A stretch of DNA of 64,000 nucleotides from [Mycobacterium] stephanolepidis (GTDB lineage: Bacteria; Actinomycetota; Actinomycetes; Mycobacteriales; Mycobacteriaceae). The stretch spans positions 3,658,001 through 3,722,000 of the forward strand of contig NZ_AP018165.1 of NCBI RefSeq assembly GCF_002356335.1, written 5' to 3'. The position numbers and the translations under genes were made by a program. Positions 8,218-19,452 of this stretch are shown here, in pieces. Under the pieces are notes generated by a model. The model did no database searches. It saw nothing but the letters and a program-made list of their open reading frames with translations, and had not been told where the DNA came from. The stretch's first letter is position 1. The number at the start of each line of letters is the position of its first letter.

Positions 8218-9194
8218 GCCCACGCGAGTACGACGAGTCCGACGCCCGCATCCGGCCGGGCCGACGCTCGCGGCCTCGCACCAAGAATCGTCCCGACCAT
8301 GCCGACGCGGTGCCCGCGATGGTGGTCACCGTGGACCGCGGCCGCTGGGGGTGTGTGCTCAACGACGACCCCACCGAACAGGTAACCGCGATGCGTGCCC
8401 GTGAGCTCGGCCGCACTCCGATCGTGGTGGGCGATACCGTCAGCCTGGTGGGCGATCTGTCCGGCCGCCCCGACTCGCTGGCACGCATCGTACGGCTGGA
8501 GGAACGGCGAACAGTGTTGCGCCGCACAGCCGATGACACCGATCCGTTTGAACGGGTCTTCGTGGCCAACGCCGATCAGTTGCTTATCGTGGTGGCGGTT
8601 GCCGATCCCCCGCCACGCACCGGACTGGTGGAACGTGCGCTCATCGCCGCGTACGCGGGGGGCCTCATCCCCATCCTTGCTCTCACCAAAACCGATCTCA
8701 CAGATCCGGATTCGTTCGCGGCACAGTTCGCCGATCTCGATATTCAGGTCATCGTCGCGGGGCGCGGCGCGCCGCTGGAACCCATCATGGATGTGCTGAC
8801 CGGCCGACTCACCGCGCTGCTCGGCCACTCCGGGGTGGGCAAGTCAACTTTGGTCAATCGGCTTGTGCCCGAAGCTGATCGCGCGACGGGTGAGGTGACG
8901 GGTGTCGGCAAGGGCCGGCACACATCCACCCAATCGGTGGCGTTGCCGTTGCATCCGTCGGGCTGGGTCATCGACACTCCGGGCATCAGGTCGTTCGGCC
9001 TGGCCCACATCAAGCCCGCAGACGTGTTCGCCGCATTCAGCGACCTGTCCGAGGCCATCGAGGACTGCCCGCGCGGCTGCCAGCATCTCGGCCCACCCGC
9101 AGACCCCGAGTGCGCCCTCGACGAGCTCACCGGCGCATCCGCGAAACGCGTGATCGCGGTGCGACAACTGCTTTCTGTGTTAACAACGGCCTAA
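8214..9194 (+). CDS. rsgA: RsgA, ribosome-small-subunit-dependent GTPase
   Basis: I choose TTG 8214, overlapping the aroA stop. The protein (326 residues) then begins [10 protein letters not shown], like the 330-residue orthologue Rv3228; starts further upstream lie inside aroA. An N-terminal OB-fold (about 40-110) precedes a circularly permuted GTPase domain with TKTD (G4), [12 protein letters not shown] (G1, about 203-214) and DTPG (G3, about 254-257). It ends with a Cys-rich zinc site ([16 protein letters not shown]). RsgA helps late 30S subunit maturation. The unusual TTG start and coupling should give lower expression than aroA. Confidence 0.92.
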   Translation: MSPREYDESDARIRPGRRSRPRTKNRPDHADAVPAMVVTVDRGRWGCVLNDDPTEQVTAMRARELGRTPIVVGDTVSLVGDLSGRPDSLARIVRLEERRTVLRRTADDTDPFERVFVANADQLLIVVAVADPPPRTGLVERALIAAYAGGLIPILALTKTDLTDPDSFAAQFADLDIQVIVAGRGAPLEPIMDVLTGRLTALLGHSGVGKSTLVNRLVPEADRATGEVTGVGKGRHTSTQSVALPLHPSGWVIDTPGIRSFGLAHIKPADVFAAFSDLSEAIEDCPRGCQHLGPPADPECALDELTGASAKRVIAVRQLLSVLTTA

Positions 9195-9300
9195 CTCTTG
9201 GTTGCGGAGGCCTTCTCGGATCGCGCGAACAGCACATGGCGATTAGCGTTTCCATCAGTGGCTGCGACGGAAACAGCCGACTAGGGTCAGGGGTTAAGAG

Positions 9301-9402
9301 ATGACGAGCTACGTCCGTAGAATCGCCAATGTGGCAGCCATTTTCGCCTGCGGTGTCGCCGCCTGGGCCACCATGTGGCTCTCCGTGTCCGGCCTGGGAT
9401 AG
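9301..9402 (+). CDS. Putative 33-residue membrane microprotein
   Basis: A short frame runs from ATG 9301 to TAG 9402. The product starts MTSYVRRIANVA and has one hydrophobic segment (about residues 10-31), with two Arg near the N-terminus and none after it, so a single helix with the N-terminus in the cytoplasm is predicted. It ends 19 nt before a perfect terminator and is 106 nt downstream of rsgA. The ribosome binding site is weak. The function is unknown; it could also be chance. Confidence 0.45.
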   Translation: MTSYVRRIANVAAIFACGVAAWATMWLSVSGLG

Positions 9403-9420
9403 TTCCCGGCTGCTACCAAA

Positions 9421-9462
9421 CCTAAAAGCCCCCGACGCATTGCGCGTTCGGGGGCTTTTAGG
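9421..9462. terminator. Strong bidirectional terminator
   Basis: A perfect 15-bp stem is formed by CCTAAAAGCCCCCGA (9421-9435) and TCGGGGGCTTTTAGG (9448-9462). Its A and T tracts give a T-rich tail in both directions. It separates the rsgA/microprotein transcript from the convergent desA3 transcript. Confidence 0.92.
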
Positions 9463-9470
9463 TTGTCTCG

Positions 9471-10700
9471 TCAGGCGTTGACGCTGCGACGCGCCCTTCT
9501 GCGTGCACGTACCGCCTCGAATGCCGACTTGAGCCCTCGCCGCTCGCGCGGCTCCAGCTCGTCGAACATCTTGACGCTGCGCGTTTCCGGCGCGTTGTCC
9601 GCGGTGTACTTCAGGTACTTGTCCGGCAGCGACAGCTTGGCGATGGTCCGCCACGCCTTGCCGTACTGCAGCAGGAATGGCCCGGAGGTGTACGGCAGGT
9701 CGTACTTGTCGCACAGCTCGCGCACTCGTACCGCCACCGCGGAGAGCCGGTTGCTCGGCAGATCCGGGAACAGATGGTGCTCGATCTGGTGGCACAGGTT
9801 GCCGCTCATAAAGGCCATCGCCGGACCCGCGTCAAAGTTGGCGCTGCCCAACATCTGTCGCAGGTACCACTGGCCCTGCGTCTCGTTCTCCAGGTCTTGT
9901 TTGGTGAACTTCTCGGCACCGTCCGGGAAGTGGCCGCAGAAGATGACCGCGTTAGACCAGATGTTGCGGATCACGTTGGCCAACAGGTTGGCGGTCACCG
10001 TCTTGCGATAGCTTCCCGTGGGCGAGAGCGCGCTCAGCGCCGGGAAGGCCACGTAATCCTTGGCAACCTGCTTGCCCATCTTGGCCAGCGCCTCATCACG
10101 CTTGGCGCGGAACTCCGCCTTGTCGGCGCGTCCCTGGGCTACCTTGCCGAGCTCCAAATGCTGTGTGCCAACACCCCATTCGAAGAGGAGCATCAACAGC
10201 GTGTTGTAGACGAGGTTGCCCAGGTTGAACGGTGTCCACTTCTTATCGCGGGTGATGCGCAGCAGACCGTAGCCCACATCGTCATCCATGCCCAGCACAT
10301 TGGTGTACTTGTGGTGGATGTAGTTGTGGGTCTGCTTCCAGTGCGAGGCCGGGTCCACCATGTCCCACTCCCAGCTGGAGGAGTGGATCTCGGGATCGTT
10401 CATCCAATCCCACTGGCCGTGCATGACGTTGTGGCCGATCTCCATGTTCTCGACGATCTTGGCCACCCCGAGCGTCACCGCTCCAGCCCACCAGGCAGAC
10501 CGCTTCTTGCTCGCGGCCAGCAGCACACGCCCACTCAGTTCCAGGGCCCGCTGGGCGGCGATGGTGCGACGGATATACCGTGCGTCGGCGGCTCCGAGCG
10601 ATTCCTCGACATCACGACGGATCGCATCCAGCTCATTTCCGAGGGCCTCAACATCAGCCTCGGTGAGGTGCGCGAATTCCTGGATATCCGAAATCGCCAT
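9471..10700 (-). CDS. desA3: Membrane acyl-CoA desaturase (DesA3-like)
   Basis: The 409-residue product has the three His clusters of membrane fatty-acid desaturases: HNVMH (90-94), HNYIHH (125-130) and HQIEHH near 310, which bind the di-iron centre. Hydrophobic stretches between the clusters fit an integral membrane enzyme. By analogy with DesA3 (Rv3229c) it should be a stearoyl-CoA delta-9 desaturase making oleate for membranes and storage lipids. It is 74 nt downstream of the reductase gene that supplies its electrons, but has its own operator-like palindrome at 10738-10761. Confidence 0.92.
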   Translation of the reverse strand: MAISDIQEFAHLTEADVEALGNELDAIRRDVEESLGAADARYIRRTIAAQRALELSGRVLLAASKKRSAWWAGAVTLGVAKIVENMEIGHNVMHGQWDWMNDPEIHSSSWEWDMVDPASHWKQTHNYIHHKYTNVLGMDDDVGYGLLRITRDKKWTPFNLGNLVYNTLLMLLFEWGVGTQHLELGKVAQGRADKAEFRAKRDEALAKMGKQVAKDYVAFPALSALSPTGSYRKTVTANLLANVIRNIWSNAVIFCGHFPDGAEKFTKQDLENETQGQWYLRQMLGSANFDAGPAMAFMSGNLCHQIEHHLFPDLPSNRLSAVAVRVRELCDKYDLPYTSGPFLLQYGKAWRTIAKLSLPDKYLKYTADNAPETRSVKMFDELEPRERRGLKSAFEAVRARRRARRSVNA

Positions 10701-10737
10701 CCGTGAGCTCCCTTCGACGGTTCGTGCCTACGTTACC

Positions 10738-10761
10738 GTAACCTACGGCACCGTAGGTTAC
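10738..10761. promoter_or_regulatory. Palindromic operator upstream of desA3
   Basis: Two perfect 11-bp arms, GTAACCTACGG (10738-10748) and CCGTAGGTTAC (10751-10761), flank a 2-nt centre. The centre is about 49 nt upstream of the desA3 start. The element matches the palindrome at 11957-11980 at 22 of 24 positions. Size and symmetry suggest a TetR-family repressor site; the regulator is not identified. Confidence 0.8.
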
Positions 10762-10774
10762 TAGACCGTTAACC

Positions 10775-11914
10775 TCATACGTCGAGTACGCAATCCCCCG
10801 AAGCCGCGGAAACGCAGGTCTGAATGCGCGTTCCCGGCTCGTATTCGGCCCCCGTACGCAGGTCACGAGCGTGGCCCTCCACCAGCGACACCACACAGGT
10901 CTGGCAGATGCCCATGCGGCAGCCGAAGGGCATCTGCACTCCGGCATCCTCCCCGGCCTCCATCAGCGAGGTGGCCGCATCGGCCTCACGCTGCTTATCG
11001 CTGCGCGCGAACGTGACCAGGCCACCCTGTCCGTGCGGTGCCGCCCGCGAGACCGCAAACCTCTCCAGATGCAGCAGCTCGCCGAGGCCCGCGTCGGCCC
11101 ACACCCGTTGCGCATCATCAAGCATGCTTTCTGGCCCGCATGCCCAGGTTTGACGCTGCGCCCAGTCCGGCACCTCCGAGGCCAGCGTTGACAGGTCCAG
11201 ACGTCCCTGTGTTCTCGTCGTCCGCAGTCGGTAGTGGTACGACGGGTGCGCCTCGGAGAACGCGGCGAGCTCACCGGCGAACATCACATCGGCCTCGGTG
11301 GGCGCCGAGTGCAGGTGCAACACATCGGGCAGGGGCAAGTCGGCCGCCGCCGACCGGCGCACCAACGTACGCAGCATCGACATGATCGGGGTGATGCCAC
11401 TGCCCGCGGTGAGGAACAAGATCGCGGGTGGCGCGGGATCGTCCAGCACGAAATTCCCCTGGGGGGCGGCCAGGCGCACGATCGTGCCGGGCTCGAGGCC
11501 GTTGACCAGGTGTGTCGAGAGAAATCCCTCAGGCATCGCCTTGACCGTGATGGTGATGGTGCGGCCGGAGCCGCCGGCGTGCACGGGGGCCGAGGTCAGC
11601 GAGTACGACCGCCAACGCCAACGTCCGTCGATCAGCACGCCGATCCCGACGTATTGACCCGGGTGATAGTCGAAGTGGAAGCCCCAGCCCGGCTTGATCT
11701 CCAAGGTCGCCGAATCGCTCGTCTCCTTGTGCACGCTGACCACGCGGCCGCGCAGTTCCCGGGCCGACCACAGCGGATTGGCCAGACTCAGATAGTCGTC
11801 AGGCAGCAGCGGGGTGGTAATGCGAGAAGCCAAGCCACGCAAGACGTTTACCGCGGCATGGCGCGACTTGGGGGTACCCGAGGCGGACCCGTCGAGCCAG
11901 GAAGACAATTTCAC
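10775..11914 (-). CDS. Ferredoxin reductase-like electron donor of the desaturase
   Basis: I use GTG 11914, 9 nt after GGAAGG, giving 379 residues. An N-terminal extension of about 45 residues precedes an FAD-binding domain (GQYVGIG then RSYSLTS), an NAD(P)H domain ([17 protein letters not shown]) and a C-terminal plant-type [2Fe-2S] domain with Cys-x4-Cys-x2-Cys (CRMGICQTC) and a distal Cys ([11 protein letters not shown]). It corresponds to Rv3230c, the partner of DesA3, passing electrons from NAD(P)H to the di-iron desaturase. A palindrome at 11957-11980 lies 54 nt upstream of the start. TTG six nt upstream is an alternative start. Confidence 0.9.
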   Translation of the reverse strand: MKLSSWLDGSASGTPKSRHAAVNVLRGLASRITTPLLPDDYLSLANPLWSARELRGRVVSVHKETSDSATLEIKPGWGFHFDYHPGQYVGIGVLIDGRWRWRSYSLTSAPVHAGGSGRTITITVKAMPEGFLSTHLVNGLEPGTIVRLAAPQGNFVLDDPAPPAILFLTAGSGITPIMSMLRTLVRRSAAADLPLPDVLHLHSAPTEADVMFAGELAAFSEAHPSYHYRLRTTRTQGRLDLSTLASEVPDWAQRQTWACGPESMLDDAQRVWADAGLGELLHLERFAVSRAAPHGQGGLVTFARSDKQREADAATSLMEAGEDAGVQMPFGCRMGICQTCVVSLVEGHARDLRTGAEYEPGTRIQTCVSAASGDCVLDV

Positions 11915-11956
11915 AGCCAATGACCTTCCGGTGATGAAGGAGATGCCCAGCCAGGC

Positions 11957-11980
11957 GTAACCTACGCTACCGTAGGTTAC
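11957..11980. promoter_or_regulatory. Palindromic operator upstream of the desaturase reductase
   Basis: GTAACCTACG (11957-11966) and CGTAGGTTAC (11971-11980) form perfect 10-bp arms around a 4-nt centre. It is almost the same 24-bp element as that before desA3, and both sit about 50 nt from their start codon. This points to one regulator controlling both genes. Confidence 0.8.
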
Positions 11981-12016
11981 TGGTCGGAAACAGGCCAATC
12001 GACCACGTCATGCCGC

Positions 12017-12517
12017 CTACAGCAAGTCGAGCAGGAACGGCAGTTCCTGCGTCGCGTACCAGGCCAGATCATGGTCCTGAGCGTCCCCGACCACCAGCTC
12101 GGCATCCTCATCGCCCAGATCTGCGGCATCGATCACCTCGGCCGCGCGCACCACATCAGACTCGGCCTGCGCCAGGTCGACGTGCGCAGCCACCACCGCG
12201 GACATCGGTACCGCACCCGCCAGCCGCACCACCGCATCGTCCAAATCGGGGCGCAGTTTCGCATCGTCGGCATCGGCCACCAGCACCGCTCGCCGGGCCG
12301 GCAATTGGTCCTCGCCGTCATGGTTGGCCAGCAGCCGCAGCGAGGCCATCGCCGCCTCGCGCATCGCCACCTCGGACAGCTCCTCCTCATCGCCTGCGGA
12401 GTAGGCCTCGCGCAGCGCCGGTGTCACCGCGAAGGCGGTGCCGTTCACCGGCCACAACTCGCCGTCGGTCACCAGTTCACGCAGCATCGCGAGCGTCACC
12501 GGGATATAAACCTGCAT
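12017..12517 (-). CDS. Conserved actinobacterial protein (Rv3231c-like)
   Basis: This 166-residue acidic protein begins MQVYIPVTLAMLRELV and ends with WYATQELPFLLDLL. It matches the mycobacterial Rv3231c family, which I recall as an uncharacterised conserved family. It has no signal peptide, membrane segment or catalytic motif that I recognise. Its ATG overlaps the stop of the upstream acyltransferase by one base (TAATG), so the two are co-translated, which hints at a link to triacylglycerol metabolism. The function is unknown. Confidence 0.8.
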   Translation of the reverse strand: MQVYIPVTLAMLRELVTDGELWPVNGTAFAVTPALREAYSAGDEEELSEVAMREAAMASLRLLANHDGEDQLPARRAVLVADADDAKLRPDLDDAVVRLAGAVPMSAVVAAHVDLAQAESDVVRAAEVIDAADLGDEDAELVVGDAQDHDLAWYATQELPFLLDLL

Positions 12518-13998
12518 TACTGCGCCGCCTCCAGCAGTTCGTCGAGAGCCTCGGTGATCAACACCGGGAGCATGTCGGCATCGGGCATCGCGTCGCGATC
12601 AGCATTGATCCCGTAGTACACCACGCCGTTGTAGGAAGTCAGCCCGATCGACAACACCTGATTACGCAGCAGCGGAGGTACCGGGTAGATCTCCGCCAAG
12701 CGTGCACCGCCAAGGTACATCGGGGCTTGCGGCCCAGGAACATTCGTGACCAACAGATTGAACAACCGATTGGGCAGCGTGGTCGCGACGCGGGCCGCCA
12801 ATGCATGCAGGGTCGGCGGCACGAATCCCGAGAGCGCGGCCATGTTCGGAACATCCACCAAACTGAATGCGGCAGAGTGTGATTCGGTGGCATGCGCGAT
12901 CTGAGACAACCGCACCACGGTGTTGCCCTCCCCGACCGGAAGATCTACCAGAAATGGCGACACCTCGGTGGTGGCGGCCCCCTCGGCGAGGACATCCAGA
13001 TCCCCGTCCCGGTACACCGACATCGGCACCATCGCGCGAATCGTGGAGGCGGTGGTGACCGGCTCTCCCCTGCTCATCAGCCAATTACGCAGCGCCCCAG
13101 CGATTACCGCCAAGACCACATCGTTGACATCGCAATCGTATTTGGCACGCACCCGCCGATAGTCGGCCAGCTTGGTGGTCACCACGCTGAACCGCCTGCT
13201 GCGCGACACCCGCTGGTTCAGCGGCCCACGCGGGGCGGCACCGCGTGCCGCGGTGCGCACCACCTTGACCATCCGCTCCCCCAGCTCACCGATCTCACCC
13301 GTCAGCGATGCGGCATCGGCGACCGCGGTGCGCACCGCTTCCAGGCGGGCGCCGGGACGCGCCAACCATTCCGAAACCGCGCCGGCGATCAGCTCGTTCG
13401 CACTCGGTTCATGCCCGGGAACCCAGATATCCTCACCGAAGTCCGGCGTGCGAGCAGTCCGGTCGAACATGACCTGCCCGAGTTCCAGCGCGGATTGGCC
13501 GTCCACCAGAGCCTGATGAGTCTTGGTGTAGATGGCCAGGCGGTTCTTGGACAAGCCCTCCACCAGGTACATCTCCCACAACGGTCGCGATCGATCCAGC
13601 GGGCGAGATGTCAAGCGCGCCACCAGATCTTGCAACTGACCGTCGCTGCCCGGCGACGGCAGTGCCGAGCGCCGGATGTGGTAGGTGACATCGAAATCGA
13701 CATCGTCGAGCCAGACCGGCCGGGCCAGCCCGAAACCGATCTCCTTGACCTTCTGTCGATAGCGCGGAACTTGCGGCAGTCGGCTCTCCACCAGCGCAAG
13801 GAGCTCCTCATACGTGAAGCCGCCGCGGGGCTTGCGGATGATCGCCAACGAGCCGACATGCATCGGGGTAGAGCTGTCCTCACGGGAGTAGAACGATGCG
13901 TCGAGCGCGGACAACCGGGTCACCACAATCCGCGCCGCCTTCCCCTCGAACTCACCACTTGTACCCAACGGCGCCGCTGTGCCGAACGTCTTGCTCAC
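12517..13998 (-). CDS. WS/DGAT-family acyltransferase (wax ester/triacylglycerol synthase)
   Basis: The 493-residue product has the family's N-terminus (LSALDASFYSREDSSTPMHVGSLAII) and the condensation-domain active site. The motif here is HQALVDG instead of the standard HHxxxDG, so the first His is kept, the second is Gln, and Asp-Gly are kept. The C-terminal half includes the conserved VTNVPGP. Such enzymes acylate diacylglycerol or long alcohols with acyl-CoA. In M. tuberculosis the equivalent locus is split (Rv3234c/tgs3 and Rv3233c); here it is one intact frame. The start at GTG 13998 is uncertain; GTG codons just before TRLSALD could be used instead. Confidence 0.85.
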   Translation of the reverse strand: MSKTFGTAAPLGTSGEFEGKAARIVVTRLSALDASFYSREDSSTPMHVGSLAIIRKPRGGFTYEELLALVESRLPQVPRYRQKVKEIGFGLARPVWLDDVDFDVTYHIRRSALPSPGSDGQLQDLVARLTSRPLDRSRPLWEMYLVEGLSKNRLAIYTKTHQALVDGQSALELGQVMFDRTARTPDFGEDIWVPGHEPSANELIAGAVSEWLARPGARLEAVRTAVADAASLTGEIGELGERMVKVVRTAARGAAPRGPLNQRVSRSRRFSVVTTKLADYRRVRAKYDCDVNDVVLAVIAGALRNWLMSRGEPVTTASTIRAMVPMSVYRDGDLDVLAEGAATTEVSPFLVDLPVGEGNTVVRLSQIAHATESHSAAFSLVDVPNMAALSGFVPPTLHALAARVATTLPNRLFNLLVTNVPGPQAPMYLGGARLAEIYPVPPLLRNQVLSIGLTSYNGVVYYGINADRDAMPDADMLPVLITEALDELLEAAQ

Positions 13999-14100
13999 CG
14001 TACCCTGGCGCCCTGACCACCGGCTGTGCGATCATGATCGCAACAATCTGCATCTCTCCAGCAGAGCAAATGAGGGGGCTCATTTCACTGGAGGGGGAAA

Positions 14101-14571
14101 ATGTCTCATCGCTATGTCACTCGGGTGGCCGACTACGAACCGGCCCCGGTACTGGCCAGCCTGCCGCCGGCCTGTCAGGCACCACGCCCGACAAGGTTGC
14201 ACCAATCACGGACTCGGCCAGCGGGTATCGAGCGTCAAACACATCTGCGCGAACAATCTCCGCCGCCCCAGGCGGTTGCGTTCGCCGATGCTGCAATGCG
14301 CCGTGTCCTGGAAGTCATGGACCGGCGCCGTCCGGTAGCCCAGCTGCGCCCGCTGCTGGCGGACGGGCCGCTCAGCGCGGTGATGGCACGTTCATCGCGC
14401 ACCCCGGTCACCGCCGCTGCCCGGTTGTCCAAGATTCGGGTGCGCCGCTGCTCGGACGACGCCGCAGAGATCTTCGGGACATTCGAGCGCGGCGGACGCG
14501 TCAGGGCGTTCGCCGGACGCATCCAATCCGTACGGGGCAGCTGGCTGGTGGTCGCGTTGCAGCTCGCCTGA
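14101..14571 (+). CDS. Arg/Pro-rich protein beside secA1 (Rv3235-like)
   Basis: ATG 14101 follows a strong GGAGGGGG ribosome binding site. The 156-residue basic product has a variable Pro-rich N-terminal half and a conserved C-terminal half (about 70-156) ending GRVRAFAGRIQSVRGSWLVVALQLA. This resembles the actinobacterial family typified by Rv3235, often encoded beside secA. No signal peptide or membrane segment is visible. It is convergent with secA1 with a 12-nt gap. A link to secretion is inferred only from position. Confidence 0.75.
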   Translation: MSHRYVTRVADYEPAPVLASLPPACQAPRPTRLHQSRTRPAGIERQTHLREQSPPPQAVAFADAAMRRVLEVMDRRRPVAQLRPLLADGPLSAVMARSSRTPVTAAARLSKIRVRRCSDDAAEIFGTFERGGRVRAFAGRIQSVRGSWLVVALQLA

Positions 14572-14583
14572 GGCCGACGGCCG

Positions 14584-17382
<2,799 letters not shown>

Positions 17383-17508
17383 GTCAATAACCCCTGTACT
17401 CGTTAGGACTCACGCAAACGTTCGGTCTTCGCGCAAGCGGCTCATCCGTCTTCAGCGAGTCCCATCGTAGGCGCACGCGCCGCCGAACCGTTTTGGGTAC
17501 GACCTCGT

Positions 17509-17988
17509 CTATCGCCCGGCCGCCCGATCGCCACGCAGTGTCATGACGGTGCTGGTCACCGTGGCCACCGCCTTGCCGTCACCGCGGGTCACATCGCACG
17601 TGTAGTGCGTGATGGTCCGCCCCGAGTGCGCGGGACGTGCGGTGGCGATCAAGGTGTCGGCCCAGACCGGCCGCAGGAATGTGGCGCGGATATCGATGCT
17701 GGTGAACGTCTCCCCCTGCTCCATCAGGGTGGAATGCGCGGTCCCCATGGCGGCATCGGCCAGCTCGACCACGAATCCGCCGTGCACGGTGCCCTGCTGA
17801 TTCCCGTGTCTGGACGGATCGACCACCACCCGCACGGATGCCGAGCCTGACTCGACGGCAACGATCTCGAACTCGAGATACCGCGAGATGGCCGTCGGGT
17901 ACCGCATGTGGGTGGTGTCACCGGGTCGGGAGGTACCGGCGACGTGCCGCTGAAGAAACTCCAGCACCGAAAGGTCAGTGATCGTCAC
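17509..17988 (-). CDS. PaaI-type hotdog thioesterase
   Basis: The 159-residue product has the PaaI/YbgC hotdog pattern: HGGFVVELADAAMGTA, in which Gly-Gly and the acidic residue mark the active-site helix, and SIDIRATFLRPV in the core strand. It should hydrolyse an acyl-CoA, perhaps phenylacetyl-CoA-like; the substrate is unknown. It is divergent from the MocR-type regulator with only 66 nt between starts, so the regulator may control it. Confidence 0.82.
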   Translation of the reverse strand: MTITDLSVLEFLQRHVAGTSRPGDTTHMRYPTAISRYLEFEIVAVESGSASVRVVVDPSRHGNQQGTVHGGFVVELADAAMGTAHSTLMEQGETFTSIDIRATFLRPVWADTLIATARPAHSGRTITHYTCDVTRGDGKAVATVTSTVMTLRGDRAAGR

Positions 17989-18054
17989 GGCTCGACGGTA
18001 AGCACGTAAATTAGTGCAATCAATAAATTGTCCTAGTCACAATCGGGAGAGCGC
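17989..18054. promoter_or_regulatory. Divergent promoter region, thioesterase/MocR regulator
   Basis: This 66-nt AT-rich gap between divergent starts contains CAAT and ATTG half-sites separated by 6 nt around 18020-18033, and a tract rich in A and T that stands out in this GC-rich sequence. It must hold both promoters and is a likely binding site for the neighbouring MocR-type protein. Confidence 0.4.
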
Positions 18055-19392
18055 GTGCGCATTCACCGTCACGCCACGGTCGCCGACGAGATCGCCGGAC
18101 AGATTCGGACCGGCACGCTGCCCGCGGGCGCGCGGTTGCCCACCCATCGCGCACTGGCGGGTCGATACGGCATCGCGGTGGCTACGGCCAGCAGGGTCTA
18201 CCGCGACCTGACCGCCGCCGGCCTCGTCGTTGGGGAACCCGGACGCGGCACCTTTGTGCGCGACCTCAGCGGTTTCGCGGGAGTGGAGCCCACCCGGCTG
18301 GCGGTGGGACAGCGCGCCGCAGACCTTTCCTTCAACCAGCCGCTGTCTCACGGCCAGGACGACCAATTGCGGCAGGCTCTGCGCGCATTGGCAGCCGAGG
18401 GCGATCTGGCAAGCCTGCTGTATCAGCAGCCGCCGGGCGGACGACGCCGTGACTGCGCCGCGATCGCCACCTATCTACTTGACCGCGGCATCGACGTCGT
18501 GCCGGACCGCGTCCTGATATCTGGTGGCGCTCAACAGGGTTTGGACACCGTCCTGGCCGCGATAGCCACGCCCCGCACGGTTGTCGCCGTCGACGCACTG
18601 ACTTATCCGGGCATCAAACTGCTGGCCACCGCACGACGCCTCGAGCTGGCACCGGTTCAGACCGGCACCACCGGAATAGACCTTGACCACCTCGAATGGC
18701 TGTGTGGACGGCGACCGATTTCCGCGCTGTATCTCATTCCCACACTGCACAATCCGTTGGGATACACACTGAGCGCCGGCGAGCGTGAGCGCGTCACGAT
18801 GTTGGCCGACCGGCACGATTTCCACATCATCGAGGACGCGACCTATGCGTTTCTGGATCCGGGTGCGCCGCCACCCGTGCAGACCTTCGCACCCGAGCGG
18901 ACCTTCTACGTGGGGAGTATGTCGAAGAACCTCGCCGCCGGGCTGCGGATCGGATACGTCGTCGCTCCGTCCGCCGAGCGCCCCGACCTGATCCGAGCGC
19001 TGCGCGCGACGAGCTGGGGCGCATCGACCATCGCAAGCGCACTGACCACGCGCTGGCTGACCGACGGCACCGCGGCGCAGTTAGAAGAACTGCGGCGCGC
19101 TGACGCCCGTCGACGGCAGTCGATCGCCCGCAGGGAACTCGCAGGCCTGACCTACCACGCGCATCCGGGTTCGTATTCGGGCTGGCTCGTGCTCCCCGAG
19201 CACGCGCGCAACGATGTGATCGCGAGCGACCTCGCCGACCTGGGGATCATGGTGTCGACCGCCGACGCGTTCTCCACGGCGCCGCACGCGCCCAACGCAC
19301 TACGCCTGGCATTGGCCACTCCCGAACTGCCCGATCTCGCCGCGGCGTTACGCCAGATCTGCACGGTGACACGACAAGCGCCCCCGACATGA
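18055..19392 (+). CDS. MocR-type transcription regulator (GntR HTH plus aminotransferase domain)
   Basis: The 445-residue product (GTG start) has a winged-helix GntR domain at about 1-72 (ATVADEIAGQIRTGTLPAGARLPTHR to GRGTFVRDLS). A class-I aminotransferase domain follows, with the PLP Lys near 289 in VGSMSKNLAAGLRIGY and the upstream Asp in IIEDATYAFLDP. MocR proteins use PLP or an amino-aldehyde as effector; PdxR and GabR are examples. No PLP-synthesis gene is adjacent; the divergent thioesterase is the nearest candidate target. The ligand cannot be told. Confidence 0.88.
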   Translation: MRIHRHATVADEIAGQIRTGTLPAGARLPTHRALAGRYGIAVATASRVYRDLTAAGLVVGEPGRGTFVRDLSGFAGVEPTRLAVGQRAADLSFNQPLSHGQDDQLRQALRALAAEGDLASLLYQQPPGGRRRDCAAIATYLLDRGIDVVPDRVLISGGAQQGLDTVLAAIATPRTVVAVDALTYPGIKLLATARRLELAPVQTGTTGIDLDHLEWLCGRRPISALYLIPTLHNPLGYTLSAGERERVTMLADRHDFHIIEDATYAFLDPGAPPPVQTFAPERTFYVGSMSKNLAAGLRIGYVVAPSAERPDLIRALRATSWGASTIASALTTRWLTDGTAAQLEELRRADARRRQSIARRELAGLTYHAHPGSYSGWLVLPEHARNDVIASDLADLGIMVSTADAFSTAPHAPNALRLALATPELPDLAAALRQICTVTRQAPPT

Positions 19393-19396
19393 GAAA

Positions 19397-19426
19397 CCCC
19401 GCACCGGTCGCGGACCAGGTGCGGGG
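19397..19426. terminator. Terminator between the MocR gene and hpf
   Basis: CCCCGCACC (19397-19405) pairs with GGTGCGGGG (19418-19426) in a perfect 9-bp stem with a 12-nt loop. It follows the MocR stop by a few bases and lies before the convergent hpf stop, so it can act in both directions. Confidence 0.8.
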
Positions 19427-19452
19427 CCTCTCTGCGCGGGTGACCGCGCGCC

